Shown here: positions 42,364-49,912 of the stretch, piece after piece
Layout of the letters: every line of letters starts with the position of its first letter
Position numbering within the stretch: position 1 is the first letter of the stretch
Assembly (NCBI RefSeq): GCF_002242805.1
Contig: NZ_MCGQ01000034.1
Coordinates: 1 to 64,000, forward strand
DNA from: Streptomyces diastatochromogenes
Lineage (GTDB): Bacteria > Actinomycetota > Actinomycetes > Streptomycetales > Streptomycetaceae
DNA length: 64,000 nt
Reading direction: 5' to 3'
The notes under the pieces: generated by a model
What the model was told of the DNA's origin: nothing
Databases searched by the model: none
Seen by the model: only the letters and a program-made list of their open reading frames with translations
Made by a program: the position numbers and the translations under genes

Positions 42364-43434
42364 TTGACCGACCGCAGCTCCGTGCCCGCCGCCGGTACGC
42401 CCGACCGCGATCTGCAGGCCTTCATCGCCGGACTGCCCAAGGCCGAACTGCACGTCCACCACGTCGGCTCCGCCTCCCCCCGCATCGTCTCGGAACTGGC
42501 CGCCCGCCACCCCGACTCCAAGGTCCCCACCGACCCCGAGGCGCTGGCCGACTACTTCACGTTCACGGACTTCGCGCACTTCATCGACGTGTACCTGTCC
42601 GTCGTGGACCTGATCCGCACCCCGGAGGACGTCCGGCTGCTGACCTACGAGGTGGCCCGTGACCTGGCCCGCCAGCAGGTGCGGTACGCCGAGCTGACCA
42701 TCACCCCGTTCTCCTCGACCCGGCGCGGCATCGACGAGCTGGCCTTCATGGCCGCGATCGAGGACGCGCGCAAGGCGGCCGAGGCCGAGTTCGGGACCGT
42801 GCTGCGCTGGTGCTTCGACATCCCCGGCGAGGCCGGTCTGGAGTCCGCCGAGGAGACCGCCCGCCTCGCCACCGACGACCGGATCCGCCCGGAGGGCCTG
42901 GTGTCGTTCGGGCTCGGCGGGCCCGAGATCGGCGTGCCCCGGCCGCAGTTCAAGCCGTACTTCGACCGGGCCATCGCCGCCGGCCTGCACTCCGTGCCGC
43001 ACGCCGGGGAGACCACCGGCCCGGAGACGGTGTGGGACGCGCTGACCGAGCTGCGCGCCGAGCGGATCGGACACGGCACCAGCTCCGCGCAGGACCCCAA
43101 GCTGCTCGCGCACCTCGCCGAGCACCGCATCGCGCTGGAGGTCTGCCCGACCTCCAACATCGCCACCCGCGCGGTCCGCACCCTGGACGAGCACCCGATC
43201 AAGGAGTTCACCCGGGCCGGCGTGCTGGTCACGATCAACTCCGACGACCCGCCGATGTTCGGCACCGACCTGAACAACGAGTACGCGGTGGCCGCCCGCC
43301 TCCTCGACCTCGACGAGCGGGGCCTCGCCGACCTCGCCAAGAACGCCGTGGAGGCGTCCTTCCTGGACGCGCCGGGCAAGGCCAGGATCGTGCGGGAGAT
43401 CGACACGTACACCACCACGTGGCTCGCCCCCTGA
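42364..43434 (+). CDS. Adenosine deaminase-family hydrolase (possible aminodeoxyfutalosine deaminase)
   Basis: A 356-residue adenosine deaminase-like amidohydrolase. Metal and catalytic motifs are HVHHVG near residue 34, PHAGE in mid-protein, RIGHGTS, and SDDPPMF. The usual HxHLxG is HVHHVG here. The start is TTG 42364, with GGGGAGGA 4 bp upstream; no ATG or GTG with a ribosome binding site is nearby. Streptomyces makes menaquinone by the futalosine route, and I recall a homologue in this position (SCO5662) being an aminodeoxyfutalosine deaminase. Ordinary adenosine deamination is the alternative. Confidence 0.82.
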   Translation: MTDRSSVPAAGTPDRDLQAFIAGLPKAELHVHHVGSASPRIVSELAARHPDSKVPTDPEALADYFTFTDFAHFIDVYLSVVDLIRTPEDVRLLTYEVARDLARQQVRYAELTITPFSSTRRGIDELAFMAAIEDARKAAEAEFGTVLRWCFDIPGEAGLESAEETARLATDDRIRPEGLVSFGLGGPEIGVPRPQFKPYFDRAIAAGLHSVPHAGETTGPETVWDALTELRAERIGHGTSSAQDPKLLAHLAEHRIALEVCPTSNIATRAVRTLDEHPIKEFTRAGVLVTINSDDPPMFGTDLNNEYAVAARLLDLDERGLADLAKNAVEASFLDAPGKARIVREIDTYTTTWLAP

Positions 43435-43477
43435 TCCCTGCGCGATCGACCACCGCGCCATGGTCACAATGGGGGCC

Positions 43478-44164
43478 ATGCAGACCGTGACCGCCGTGGC
43501 CCACCGCGGCGCCCCCTACCGCTTCCGGGAGAACACCCTCGACTCGCTGCGTTCCGCGCTCGACCTGGGCGCGGACGCGGTCGAGATCGACGTACGCCTC
43601 ACCCGCGACGGCGTCCCCGTGCTGCTGCACGACGGGACGCTGAAGCGGCTGTGGGAGCACGACCGGCCCCTGCCCTCGCTGTCGGCGGACGAGGTGCGCG
43701 GGCTCACCGCGGGCGGGGTGCCGACACTGGCCGAGGCACTGGCCGCGACCGGCGACAGCCGGGTGATGGTGGACCTGTGCGGACGGGTCGACCGCCGGAC
43801 CGTGCAGCGGGTGATGGACGTGGTCCGGCAGAGCGGGGCCCGGGACCGCGTGTACTACTGCGCCCACGCCGAGGCCATGCTCGCCGTCCGCGCCGCCGAC
43901 CCCGCCGCCGAGATCGCCCTGACCTGGACGACTCTGGCCCCGCCCCGGCCGGCGCTGCTGGACGTGGTGCGCCCCCGCTGGCTCAACTACCGCTTCTCCC
44001 TGGTCGACCGGGCCCTGGCGGCCCGCGTCCACCACGACGGATACCTCCTGTCCGTCTGGACCCCGGACACCCGCCGCTCCATGCGCCGCCTCCTCGACCT
44101 GGGCGTCGACTCGATCACCACGAACCGCATCGACGCCCTGCACGCCCTGCGCGACGAGGCCTAA
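43478..44164 (+). CDS. Glycerophosphodiester phosphodiesterase
   Basis: A 228-residue GDPD-family protein with a TIM barrel. Conserved motifs are AHRGAPYRFRENTLDSL (catalytic His and metal Glu), VEIDVRLTRDGVPVLLHDGTL (second His), and SVWTPDT near the end. It hydrolyses glycerophosphodiesters to glycerol-3-phosphate and alcohol. No signal peptide, so intracellular. ATG 43478 has GGGGG 2-6 nt upstream; upstream ATGs at 43460 and 43469 are weaker. It follows the deaminase by 43 bp. Its TAA overlaps the opposing reductase stop. Confidence 0.88.
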   Translation: MQTVTAVAHRGAPYRFRENTLDSLRSALDLGADAVEIDVRLTRDGVPVLLHDGTLKRLWEHDRPLPSLSADEVRGLTAGGVPTLAEALAATGDSRVMVDLCGRVDRRTVQRVMDVVRQSGARDRVYYCAHAEAMLAVRAADPAAEIALTWTTLAPPRPALLDVVRPRWLNYRFSLVDRALAARVHHDGYLLSVWTPDTRRSMRRLLDLGVDSITTNRIDALHALRDEA

Positions 44165-44757
44165 CCGGCGGCGAACTCCAGCGGCGGCGCGATCGCCTGG
44201 GCGTCCGCGCCCTCGCCCACCCACAGGCGGATCAGCAGCGCGGCCGTGGCCTCCAGCAGGCCGGACCGGTCGAGGCCGCCGGCGTGCAGGGGTTCGCAGC
44301 CGAGATCGCGGACGAGCCGTCGTACGACCGTGAGCGCGTCCTCGTCGTCCCCGCACAGTGGGACGGCGAGGGGGCGGCCGGCGAAGACCGGCGGGGTCAG
44401 CCGCCAGACGCTCTCGTGGCAGAGGTTGAAGGCCTTCACCACGCGGGCGGTGGGAGCGGCGGAGGCGATCCGCTCGGCGGCCGCGGGGCCACTGGCCGTG
44501 AGCAGCCCGAAGTCCGGGCCCACCGGGTTGGTGCAGTCGATCAGCACCCTCCCGCGCAGCACGTCGGCGAGGCCGGCGACCACCTCCACGACCGCCGCGT
44601 AGGGCACCGCCAGCAGCACCGCGTCGGTCCCGTGCCCCGCCGCCGCCCGTACGTCCCCGCGCGACCGGCTGCCCGCGAGCACGTCGTGTCCGGCCCGCTT
44701 CCACTGCTCCCCGAGCGCGTCCGCCATGCCACCCCTGCCGAGTATTCCGATGCGCAC
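44161..44757 (-). CDS. NADPH-dependent F420 reductase-like protein
   Basis: A 198-residue Rossmann protein resembling Fno/NADPH:F420 oxidoreductase and related NAD(P)-binding proteins. The nucleotide motif is IGILGRGGMADALG; later segments are AVLLAVPYAAV and VLIDCTNPVG. GTG 44757 is preferred because GGGGTGG lies 7 bp upstream and the GRGGM motif then begins at residue 6. It diverges from an HxlR regulator across 77 bp, a common pairing in which the regulator controls the oxidoreductase. Its stop overlaps the convergent GDPD stop by 3 bp. Confidence 0.8.
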   Translation of the reverse strand: MRIGILGRGGMADALGEQWKRAGHDVLAGSRSRGDVRAAAGHGTDAVLLAVPYAAVVEVVAGLADVLRGRVLIDCTNPVGPDFGLLTASGPAAAERIASAAPTARVVKAFNLCHESVWRLTPPVFAGRPLAVPLCGDDEDALTVVRRLVRDLGCEPLHAGGLDRSGLLEATAALLIRLWVGEGADAQAIAPPLEFAAG

Positions 44758-44826
44758 AACTGCCACCCCGTCCAGGTCGGTTGGATTCACCTACGGCCAC
44801 GACAGTAGGAAGCGGCTCGGGCACCA

Positions 44827-44843
44827 TTCGGTAAGTGACCGAA
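44827..44843. promoter_or_regulatory. Inverted repeat over the hxlR start codon
   Basis: TTCGGT (44827-44832) and ACCGAA (44838-44843) form a perfect inverted repeat with a 5-bp spacer that contains the GTG start. It is a candidate HxlR operator for self-repression and control of the divergent reductase. Confidence 0.5.
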
Positions 44844-45194
44844 GACCAGGACTTCCTCGCCGACTGCCGCGCCCGGCTCGCCTTCGACCTGCTCGGCAAC
44901 ACCTGGAACTCCGTGGTGCTGTGGGCGCTCAAGGACGGCCCCCGGCGCCCGGGCGCCCTGCGCGAGCACATCGGCGGGATCAGTCAGAAGGTGCTGACCG
45001 AGACGCTGCGGCGGCTGGAGTTCAACGGCCTGGTGGAGCGGCGGGCGTACGACGGTGCGCCGCCCCGGGTGGAGTACGGGCTCACCGGCCTCGGGCGGAC
45101 CCTGCTCGCGCCCATCGATGCCTTCGGTGCCTGGGCGTTCGAGCACGGGGACGAGGTCATGGCCGCGCAGGAGCGCTACACGCGCGAGCGCTGA
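44835..45194 (+). CDS. HxlR-family transcriptional regulator
   Basis: A 119-residue winged-helix regulator. The HxlR pattern appears in LLGNTWNSVVLWALKDGPRRPGALREHIGGISQKVLTETLRRLEFNGLVERRAY, ending in a short dimerisation helix (FEHGDEVMAAQ). The N-terminal Cys11 (ADCRARLAFD) is in the position used for redox or electrophile sensing in some family members. GTG 44835 has no clear ribosome binding site and may be read leaderless. The last 19 bp overlap the 3' end of the opposing sigma-factor gene. Confidence 0.85.
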   Translation: MTEDQDFLADCRARLAFDLLGNTWNSVVLWALKDGPRRPGALREHIGGISQKVLTETLRRLEFNGLVERRAYDGAPPRVEYGLTGLGRTLLAPIDAFGAWAFEHGDEVMAAQERYTRER

Positions 45195-46855
45195 GGGACC
45201 GTCGCCGGATCGGCGGGGGTGGCGCGGGTCAGGTACTGCGGGACGGGCGCCGAGTCCTTGCCGTCGTCGCGGACCAGGCCGAAGCGGATGGTGCCCTGCG
45301 GGGGGCCGGTGGTGACGTCCTGGTGCACGGCCTGCCAGGTGGACGGGAAGACGATGACGCCGTAGTCGCAGCCGCGTTCGTTCACGGTGAGGGTGACCGT
45401 GCCGTCCAGGTAGAAGTACTCGTTCTGCCACATCTGCTGGGTGCCGGCGGGCAGCACCGCGTAGCCGATGGTGGGGCCGCCCATGCCGGTGGCGTAGCCG
45501 TCGGGGCTGCCGGCGAGGGGGTCGTCCATCCGGCGGCCGCCGCCCGAGGCGACGTGGAACAGCTTGCCCGTCAGCCCGGTCCAGGCAGGCGGAACCAGCG
45601 AGCCGGGCCGGGACTTGGGCAGGATCTGCCAGCGGACCTGGACATAGCCCCGGCCGCTGAGCGTGACACTGTCCCCGCGGTGCTGCATCACGGCCTTGGC
45701 ACCGCCGGTGCTGGTGATGCCGGTCTCGGGCCGGTGGGGCAGCGCGGCCGGGGGCGTGTCCGGGTCGGGTGCCCGGTCGACGGCGTCGACGACCGTGCCG
45801 TAGACGGCCTTCTGCCGGGTCGGCGAAGGCGTGGGTGAGGGGGTGGGTGAAGGTGAGGCCGACCGGGGCGGCGAGGCCGACGTGACGGGGGGCTGGACGG
45901 CCGTGCGGTCCGCCGTGGGTGTGGGTGCCGTGCGGGCGGGCGGTGCGTCGGGGGTGCGTACGGCGATGTAGGCGCCGCCCGCGACGAGTGTCGCGCCGGC
46001 CGTCACGGCCACGGCGGGCTTGGTCAGGGCGCCCAGCACCTTGGTGGACCAGCCGACGGTGGTCGCCGCGGCCGCCGTCTTGCCGCCGAGTACCAGCGAC
46101 AGGGTGAACCCGGCCGGTACGGGCACCAGGGCGATCCCGACGATGAGCCGCTCGGCCGGTACGACGGGTTCGCGGGCGTCGCCGCAGTAGCCGCAGCCCC
46201 GGATGTGCCGAGCCAGCCGTTTACGCCAGACCGAGTCGGGCCGGCCGGGCCAGCGGGCGGTCAGTTCGCGCAGCTCGGGGCAGGCTCCGGCCAGGGCCCG
46301 GACGATGCCCCGGGAGGTCTCGAGGCGCTCCTTCATCCGCTGCACGCGGACGGCGGCGTGCTGTCTGCTGATGCCGACGGCGGCCGCCAGCTCGCGCCGG
46401 GTCAGCTCCCCGGCCACCTCCAGCCACCACAGCGACAGCAACTGCCGGTCCTCGGCGTCCAGCCAGCGCACGGCCTCCGCGACCTCGCGCCGCTGCCCCT
46501 CCAACTGGAGCCGCAGGACGGAGAGTTCGGCGAAGTCCCCGTCCTGCGGCGGGCCCTCGGCGGACCGCCGACCCTTCCCCCGGCGCGCCCGGTCGCGTAT
46601 CTGGCGCATGGCGATGGCCATCAGCCAGGACCGGAAGCTGTCCGGGTCGCGGAGGGTGCCGAGGTTGTCGACGGCGCGGATCATGGTCTCCTGGACGACG
46701 TCGTCGACGTCGGCGTGGCCGTTCAGGGCGCGGCCGACGACGTTGTAGACCAGCGGCAGCCAGCCCTCCAGCAGTTCCTCCAGAGCCCGCCGGTCACCGG
46801 CCTGCGCGGCGGCGACGGTGGCGGACCACTCCCGCCCGCTGACGTCCGTCCTCAT
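45176..46855 (-). CDS. Membrane-anchored ECF sigma factor with extracellular domain
   Basis: A 559-residue fusion. Sigma-70 region 2 covers about residues 15-92 (VDDVVQETMIRA) and region 4 about 115-180 (LAAAVGISRQHAAVRVQRMKE). A C192...H217-x3-C221-x2-C224 zinc-finger-like anti-sigma motif follows (HIRGCGYC). Hydrophobic segments lie at about 235-258 and 278-298, then a Pro/Ser/Thr linker (300-345) and an extracellular beta-rich domain of about 200 residues (GRGYVQVRWQILPKS, MWQNEYFYLDGTVTLTVNERGCDYG). One chain thus carries sigma factor, an anti-sigma-like zinc module and a possible sensor. This resembles what I recall of the ECF53-type group. Activation would need release from the membrane, probably by proteolysis. 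Confidence 0.85.
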   Translation of the reverse strand: MRTDVSGREWSATVAAAQAGDRRALEELLEGWLPLVYNVVGRALNGHADVDDVVQETMIRAVDNLGTLRDPDSFRSWLMAIAMRQIRDRARRGKGRRSAEGPPQDGDFAELSVLRLQLEGQRREVAEAVRWLDAEDRQLLSLWWLEVAGELTRRELAAAVGISRQHAAVRVQRMKERLETSRGIVRALAGACPELRELTARWPGRPDSVWRKRLARHIRGCGYCGDAREPVVPAERLIVGIALVPVPAGFTLSLVLGGKTAAAATTVGWSTKVLGALTKPAVAVTAGATLVAGGAYIAVRTPDAPPARTAPTPTADRTAVQPPVTSASPPRSASPSPTPSPTPSPTRQKAVYGTVVDAVDRAPDPDTPPAALPHRPETGITSTGGAKAVMQHRGDSVTLSGRGYVQVRWQILPKSRPGSLVPPAWTGLTGKLFHVASGGGRRMDDPLAGSPDGYATGMGGPTIGYAVLPAGTQQMWQNEYFYLDGTVTLTVNERGCDYGVIVFPSTWQAVHQDVTTGPPQGTIRFGLVRDDGKDSAPVPQYLTRATPADPATVPQRSRV

Positions 46856-46959
46856 GCCCGCACCTTCTCAGCCCAGGCCGTCCTGCACGCAATGCCGTGG
46901 ATCACACTGTGGAGACGGGCTAGGCGGGGGCCTGATAACAGTTTTTCCGGGCTGTCTTC

Positions 46960-47012
46960 ACTCTGCTTCCGCTCTGCTTTCGCTCTGCTTTCGCTCTCGC
47001 TCTCGCTCTCGC
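46960..47012. repeat. Tandem GCTCTGCTTTC / GCTCTC repeats
   Basis: Three 11-bp units of the GCTCTGCTTTC type are followed by three 6-bp CGCTCT units, ending 1-2 bp from the stop codon of the beta-propeller gene. The region is unusually pyrimidine-rich on the plus strand. Confidence 0.7.
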
Positions 47013-47013
47013 A

Positions 47014-48645
47014 CTACGGGGTGGCGAAGGGGTTCACCCACCACGGCTCTCCCACCGATCGCTTCGTCGCGGTCGCCGGTGCGGTCGCGGCCGCCGGTGC
47101 AGTTGCGGGCGCCTTCGCGGCTGCGGTCGCCTTCGTGGCTGCGGTCGCGACGAGCGCCTTCGACCGACGTGTGGTGTTCCTGCCGTCGGTGACGGCGATG
47201 GTGTACCGGTGGCGAGAGCCGGGCTTGACGGAGTCCGTGTACGTCATCTCCGGAAGCTCCCAGTCGGTGGAGCGCTTCTTCAGCGAGGCCACGCGGACGC
47301 GGTCGCGATAGATCAGGTACGTCAGCTCCGCGGTGTCCCGGTCCCAGGTGGCCTGCCAGGTGAGCTTGACCTTGCCGGCGCGTGAACTCGTGGCCGTGAG
47401 CTGGGGAGTTGCTTCGGGAGCGGTGTTCGCGGGCCCGGACGTGAAGCGCGTCAGGCCCTGCTGGGGTCTGCCGTTGACCGTCGTGAACTCGCCGCCCGCC
47501 CAGAGGATTCCCTTGGCCATGACCAGTGCGCGGGGACCGATTGCCTCCCCTAGTCCGTCGTCCGTGTCGGGGAACCAGTGCAGGATGCGTCTGTCGCTGA
47601 CGGACTGGACCAGGAAGTGCCGACGACGTCCATCGGGGAAGCCGCCCGGAGTGCGGACGCAGTTGTGGGCGTGCGAGGCGCTGTAGAGAAGGCCCCGCTG
47701 CACCACGATCGCCTGGGTGGCGCCCTGGCAGAAGTCCTTCCAGACCATCTTGCCGTCGGACAGACGGCCGGCGATGCGACCGTCGAAGATGCCCGCCCCG
47801 GTGCCTTCGGCTCCGACATAGAAGTTGGTCTTGTCGCGTGCCAGTGCCTTCACCGACGAGTACAGCGGAACCCAGTGCGGGAAAGAGGTCACGGTCGCGC
47901 CCGTCGAGGGATTCAGGGCGACCAGCGAATCCTCTGTGGCGCCGTTGACGTGCTCGAAGTCACCGCCGACGAGGACCTTTTTGTGGTCGGGTACGGCCAG
48001 AACGGCCCGGACCGGCTGGTCGATGTCCGCTCTGAAGGGCAGCAGCTTGCCCTTGGGGCTGAGGGATGCGATGTAGTTCCTGCTCTGGCCGTCGACGGTC
48101 GTGAAGTCGCCACCCAGATACACCGTGGTGCGGGTGGTGTCGATGGCACGGACCGTCGCCGCCACCGCGGGGCGGAAATCCGCGCGCAGCGAGCACTTGG
48201 CCGTGTTGAGCGCGACCACGCTGGCCACGCCGGTGTCGTCGACCTTGCCGAAGGATCCGCCGACATACAGCACCTTGCCGTCGGGCGACGCCTTCAGCGC
48301 CCGTACGGTCCCCTCGCCCTCCGAGAAGGAGTGCGCGCACGGCAGCAGTTTGCCGGTGACGGCGTCGAACGCGGCGAAGTTCTTCCGGGCGACCTCTTTC
48401 TGACCGGGTTTCGCGCCCGGCGGGCGGACGCTGTCGAAAGTGCCGCCGACGTACACGACACCGCGTGCGTAGGCGACCGACCAGACGATGCCATCGGTCT
48501 GCCATGTCGCCAAAGGGGCGGCGGTCAGGGTCTTTTCGTTGCGCGCCGGCGAGCCGTGAGCGGTGGCGAGCGGAGCGGCGGTCGCGAGAAGGGCCACGGT
48601 GGAGGCGGTGGTGACGAGCCTCGTCGTGCTTTTCCTCAGACGCAT
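47014..48645 (-). CDS. Secreted beta-propeller protein with FnIII-like C-terminus
   Basis: A 543-residue secreted protein. A Sec signal (about residues 1-32, TAAPLATAHG) leads into repeated propeller-type blades such as VVYVGGTFDSV, VLYVGGSFGKV, TVYLGGDFTTVDG, VLVGGDFEHVNG and LWAGGEFTTVNG (delta-60/DUF5122-type). A fibronectin-III-like domain covers about residues 415-500 (GKVKLTWQATWDRDTAELTYLIYRD). The C-terminus is a low-complexity Ala/Thr/Lys run ending GEPWWVNPFATP. It has no catalytic motif I recognise; a binding or wall role is likely. ATG 48645 has only a weak ribosome binding site. Confidence 0.78.
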   Translation of the reverse strand: MRLRKSTTRLVTTASTVALLATAAPLATAHGSPARNEKTLTAAPLATWQTDGIVWSVAYARGVVYVGGTFDSVRPPGAKPGQKEVARKNFAAFDAVTGKLLPCAHSFSEGEGTVRALKASPDGKVLYVGGSFGKVDDTGVASVVALNTAKCSLRADFRPAVAATVRAIDTTRTTVYLGGDFTTVDGQSRNYIASLSPKGKLLPFRADIDQPVRAVLAVPDHKKVLVGGDFEHVNGATEDSLVALNPSTGATVTSFPHWVPLYSSVKALARDKTNFYVGAEGTGAGIFDGRIAGRLSDGKMVWKDFCQGATQAIVVQRGLLYSASHAHNCVRTPGGFPDGRRRHFLVQSVSDRRILHWFPDTDDGLGEAIGPRALVMAKGILWAGGEFTTVNGRPQQGLTRFTSGPANTAPEATPQLTATSSRAGKVKLTWQATWDRDTAELTYLIYRDRVRVASLKKRSTDWELPEMTYTDSVKPGSRHRYTIAVTDGRNTTRRSKALVATAATKATAAAKAPATAPAAATAPATATKRSVGEPWWVNPFATP

Positions 48646-49080
48646 GGAACATCCCGGGATGGAAGTGGGATACGGGTGGTCGGAAGGGGAGGGGGTGACG
48701 AAAGCGCGGCAAACTATACGGATTACACACATTCCCAGGGCGGTTCCCAGGCCGACGCCGACCGTCGTGTCACCCGTCGGCAGCATCCCGGCAATTCCGT
48801 GTCGCGACGGCTCGCATGTCTGCGCATCAGGCCCTTCGTTCGGCCGAATTTCCCCGGCTCCGCCGGCACCCGCTTCACCTTTCTGGTCGTTTTATCGGAC
48901 TCAAATGGCCCAGGGAAAGGAGTCGCAAAGCGTGCAGGCCACCATGCCGTGGAAATGTTCAGGTCGCCCGGCGGACAGATGTCCAGCGCTCGAACTCCCA
49001 GCAGAACATGCCCGGGAGTTCGCGAGGGCGAGATCAGGTGCCCGAGATCCAGGGCCCAGCGACAAGGAGGAGTACTCGCC
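48646..49080. other. 435-bp intergenic region
   Basis: This divergent gap carries the promoters of two secreted-protein genes. A TATAGT hexamer on the minus strand (48718-48713) lies in the only AT-rich patch. AAGGAGGAG at about 49063-49071 is the ribosome binding site for the gene at 49081. I see no gene. Confidence 0.5.
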
Positions 49081-49611
49081 ATGCGAGTGACTACCCGTTC
49101 GAAGAGGCAGGTGTGGGGAGCGCGGCTCGCCTGCGCCGGCCTGACCACGGCAGTGGCCCTCGGCCTCGCCGTCAGCCCCGCGTCGGCCGCTGACTCGGCC
49201 GGGCCGCCGAGCCAGGAGGGCGTGCAGCCCATCCTGGAGCTGCCACCCCCCGAGAACCCGACCTGCGACGACCTCATCCCGGGCGCCTTCGACTTCGCGT
49301 TCAAGGTCGATCCGCCGACGGCCGGGAACCACCAGTTCGACGCTCCGCACCAGGACGGTTCGGTCGACATCGGCCTGGACAACACCGACCCCGACCACGT
49401 GCTGGTCAACTTCCTCATCCACGGGCCGTACGCCGCCCGCGGCGTCATCGTCAAGGGTGGGCCGGTCGCCAACTTCTACGACTACAACGCGACCGACTTC
49501 CCCACCGGCATCAAGGCGGACGCCCTGCTCCACGCCGCGATCAACGACAACAACGGTACGTACTACGGCCTCAGCCACATCGACTTCTGCCTGATCCCCA
49601 AGAAGTACTGA
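49081..49611 (+). CDS. Small secreted protein with IVKGG...GLSHIDFC motif
   Basis: A 176-residue secreted protein. A Sec signal (about residues 1-36, SPASAADS) precedes a beta-rich domain. Segments GVIVKGGPVANFYDY and LHAAINDNNGTYYGLSHIDFC belong to a recurrent, poorly characterised secreted-domain pattern (VIVKGG followed by LHxxINxxNGxxxGLSHxxFC) that I recall from many bacterial and some eukaryotic extracellular proteins. Two cysteines (NPTCDD, DFCLIP) may bond. AAGGAGGAG lies 9 bp before ATG 49081. A terminator follows. Function unknown. Confidence 0.8.
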   Translation: MRVTTRSKRQVWGARLACAGLTTAVALGLAVSPASAADSAGPPSQEGVQPILELPPPENPTCDDLIPGAFDFAFKVDPPTAGNHQFDAPHQDGSVDIGLDNTDPDHVLVNFLIHGPYAARGVIVKGGPVANFYDYNATDFPTGIKADALLHAAINDNNGTYYGLSHIDFCLIPKKY

Positions 49612-49912
49612 CAGCACCACGGGCCGGCCGTACAGGACCGGCTCACGGGCGGAACGTCGTGACCACGCTCACGCACCCGCCACCGCAGTGAGATCGGGGC
49701 CCGGGAAACCGGGCCCCGTCTCCTTTCCGGACCACATCCGGACCGCATGCGGACGCCACTCCTAGGGGCCATCCCGTACAACTCCCCCGATCCACAACCT
49801 GGTTACTGGGGGTCGTGTCAGGGTCGCGGCCCCTCCCTGCCGACGATCCCGATCACGGCGCACCGGCGGAGGATGAACACGAAAGCCCGCCTCATCCTCC
49901 CCAGGAGCCTCC
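49612..49912. other. 301-bp intergenic region
   Basis: It holds the terminator at 49695-49718, a short direct repeat (TCCGGACCACA, TCCGGACCGCA near 49726-49747) and the leader of the serine hydrolase gene. No gene is seen. Confidence 0.5.
49695..49718 (+). terminator. GNRA-capped terminator
   Basis: CGGGGCCCGG (49695-49704) pairs perfectly with CCGGGCCCCG (49709-49718) around the tetraloop GAAA, followed by TCTCCTTT. Confidence 0.85.
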
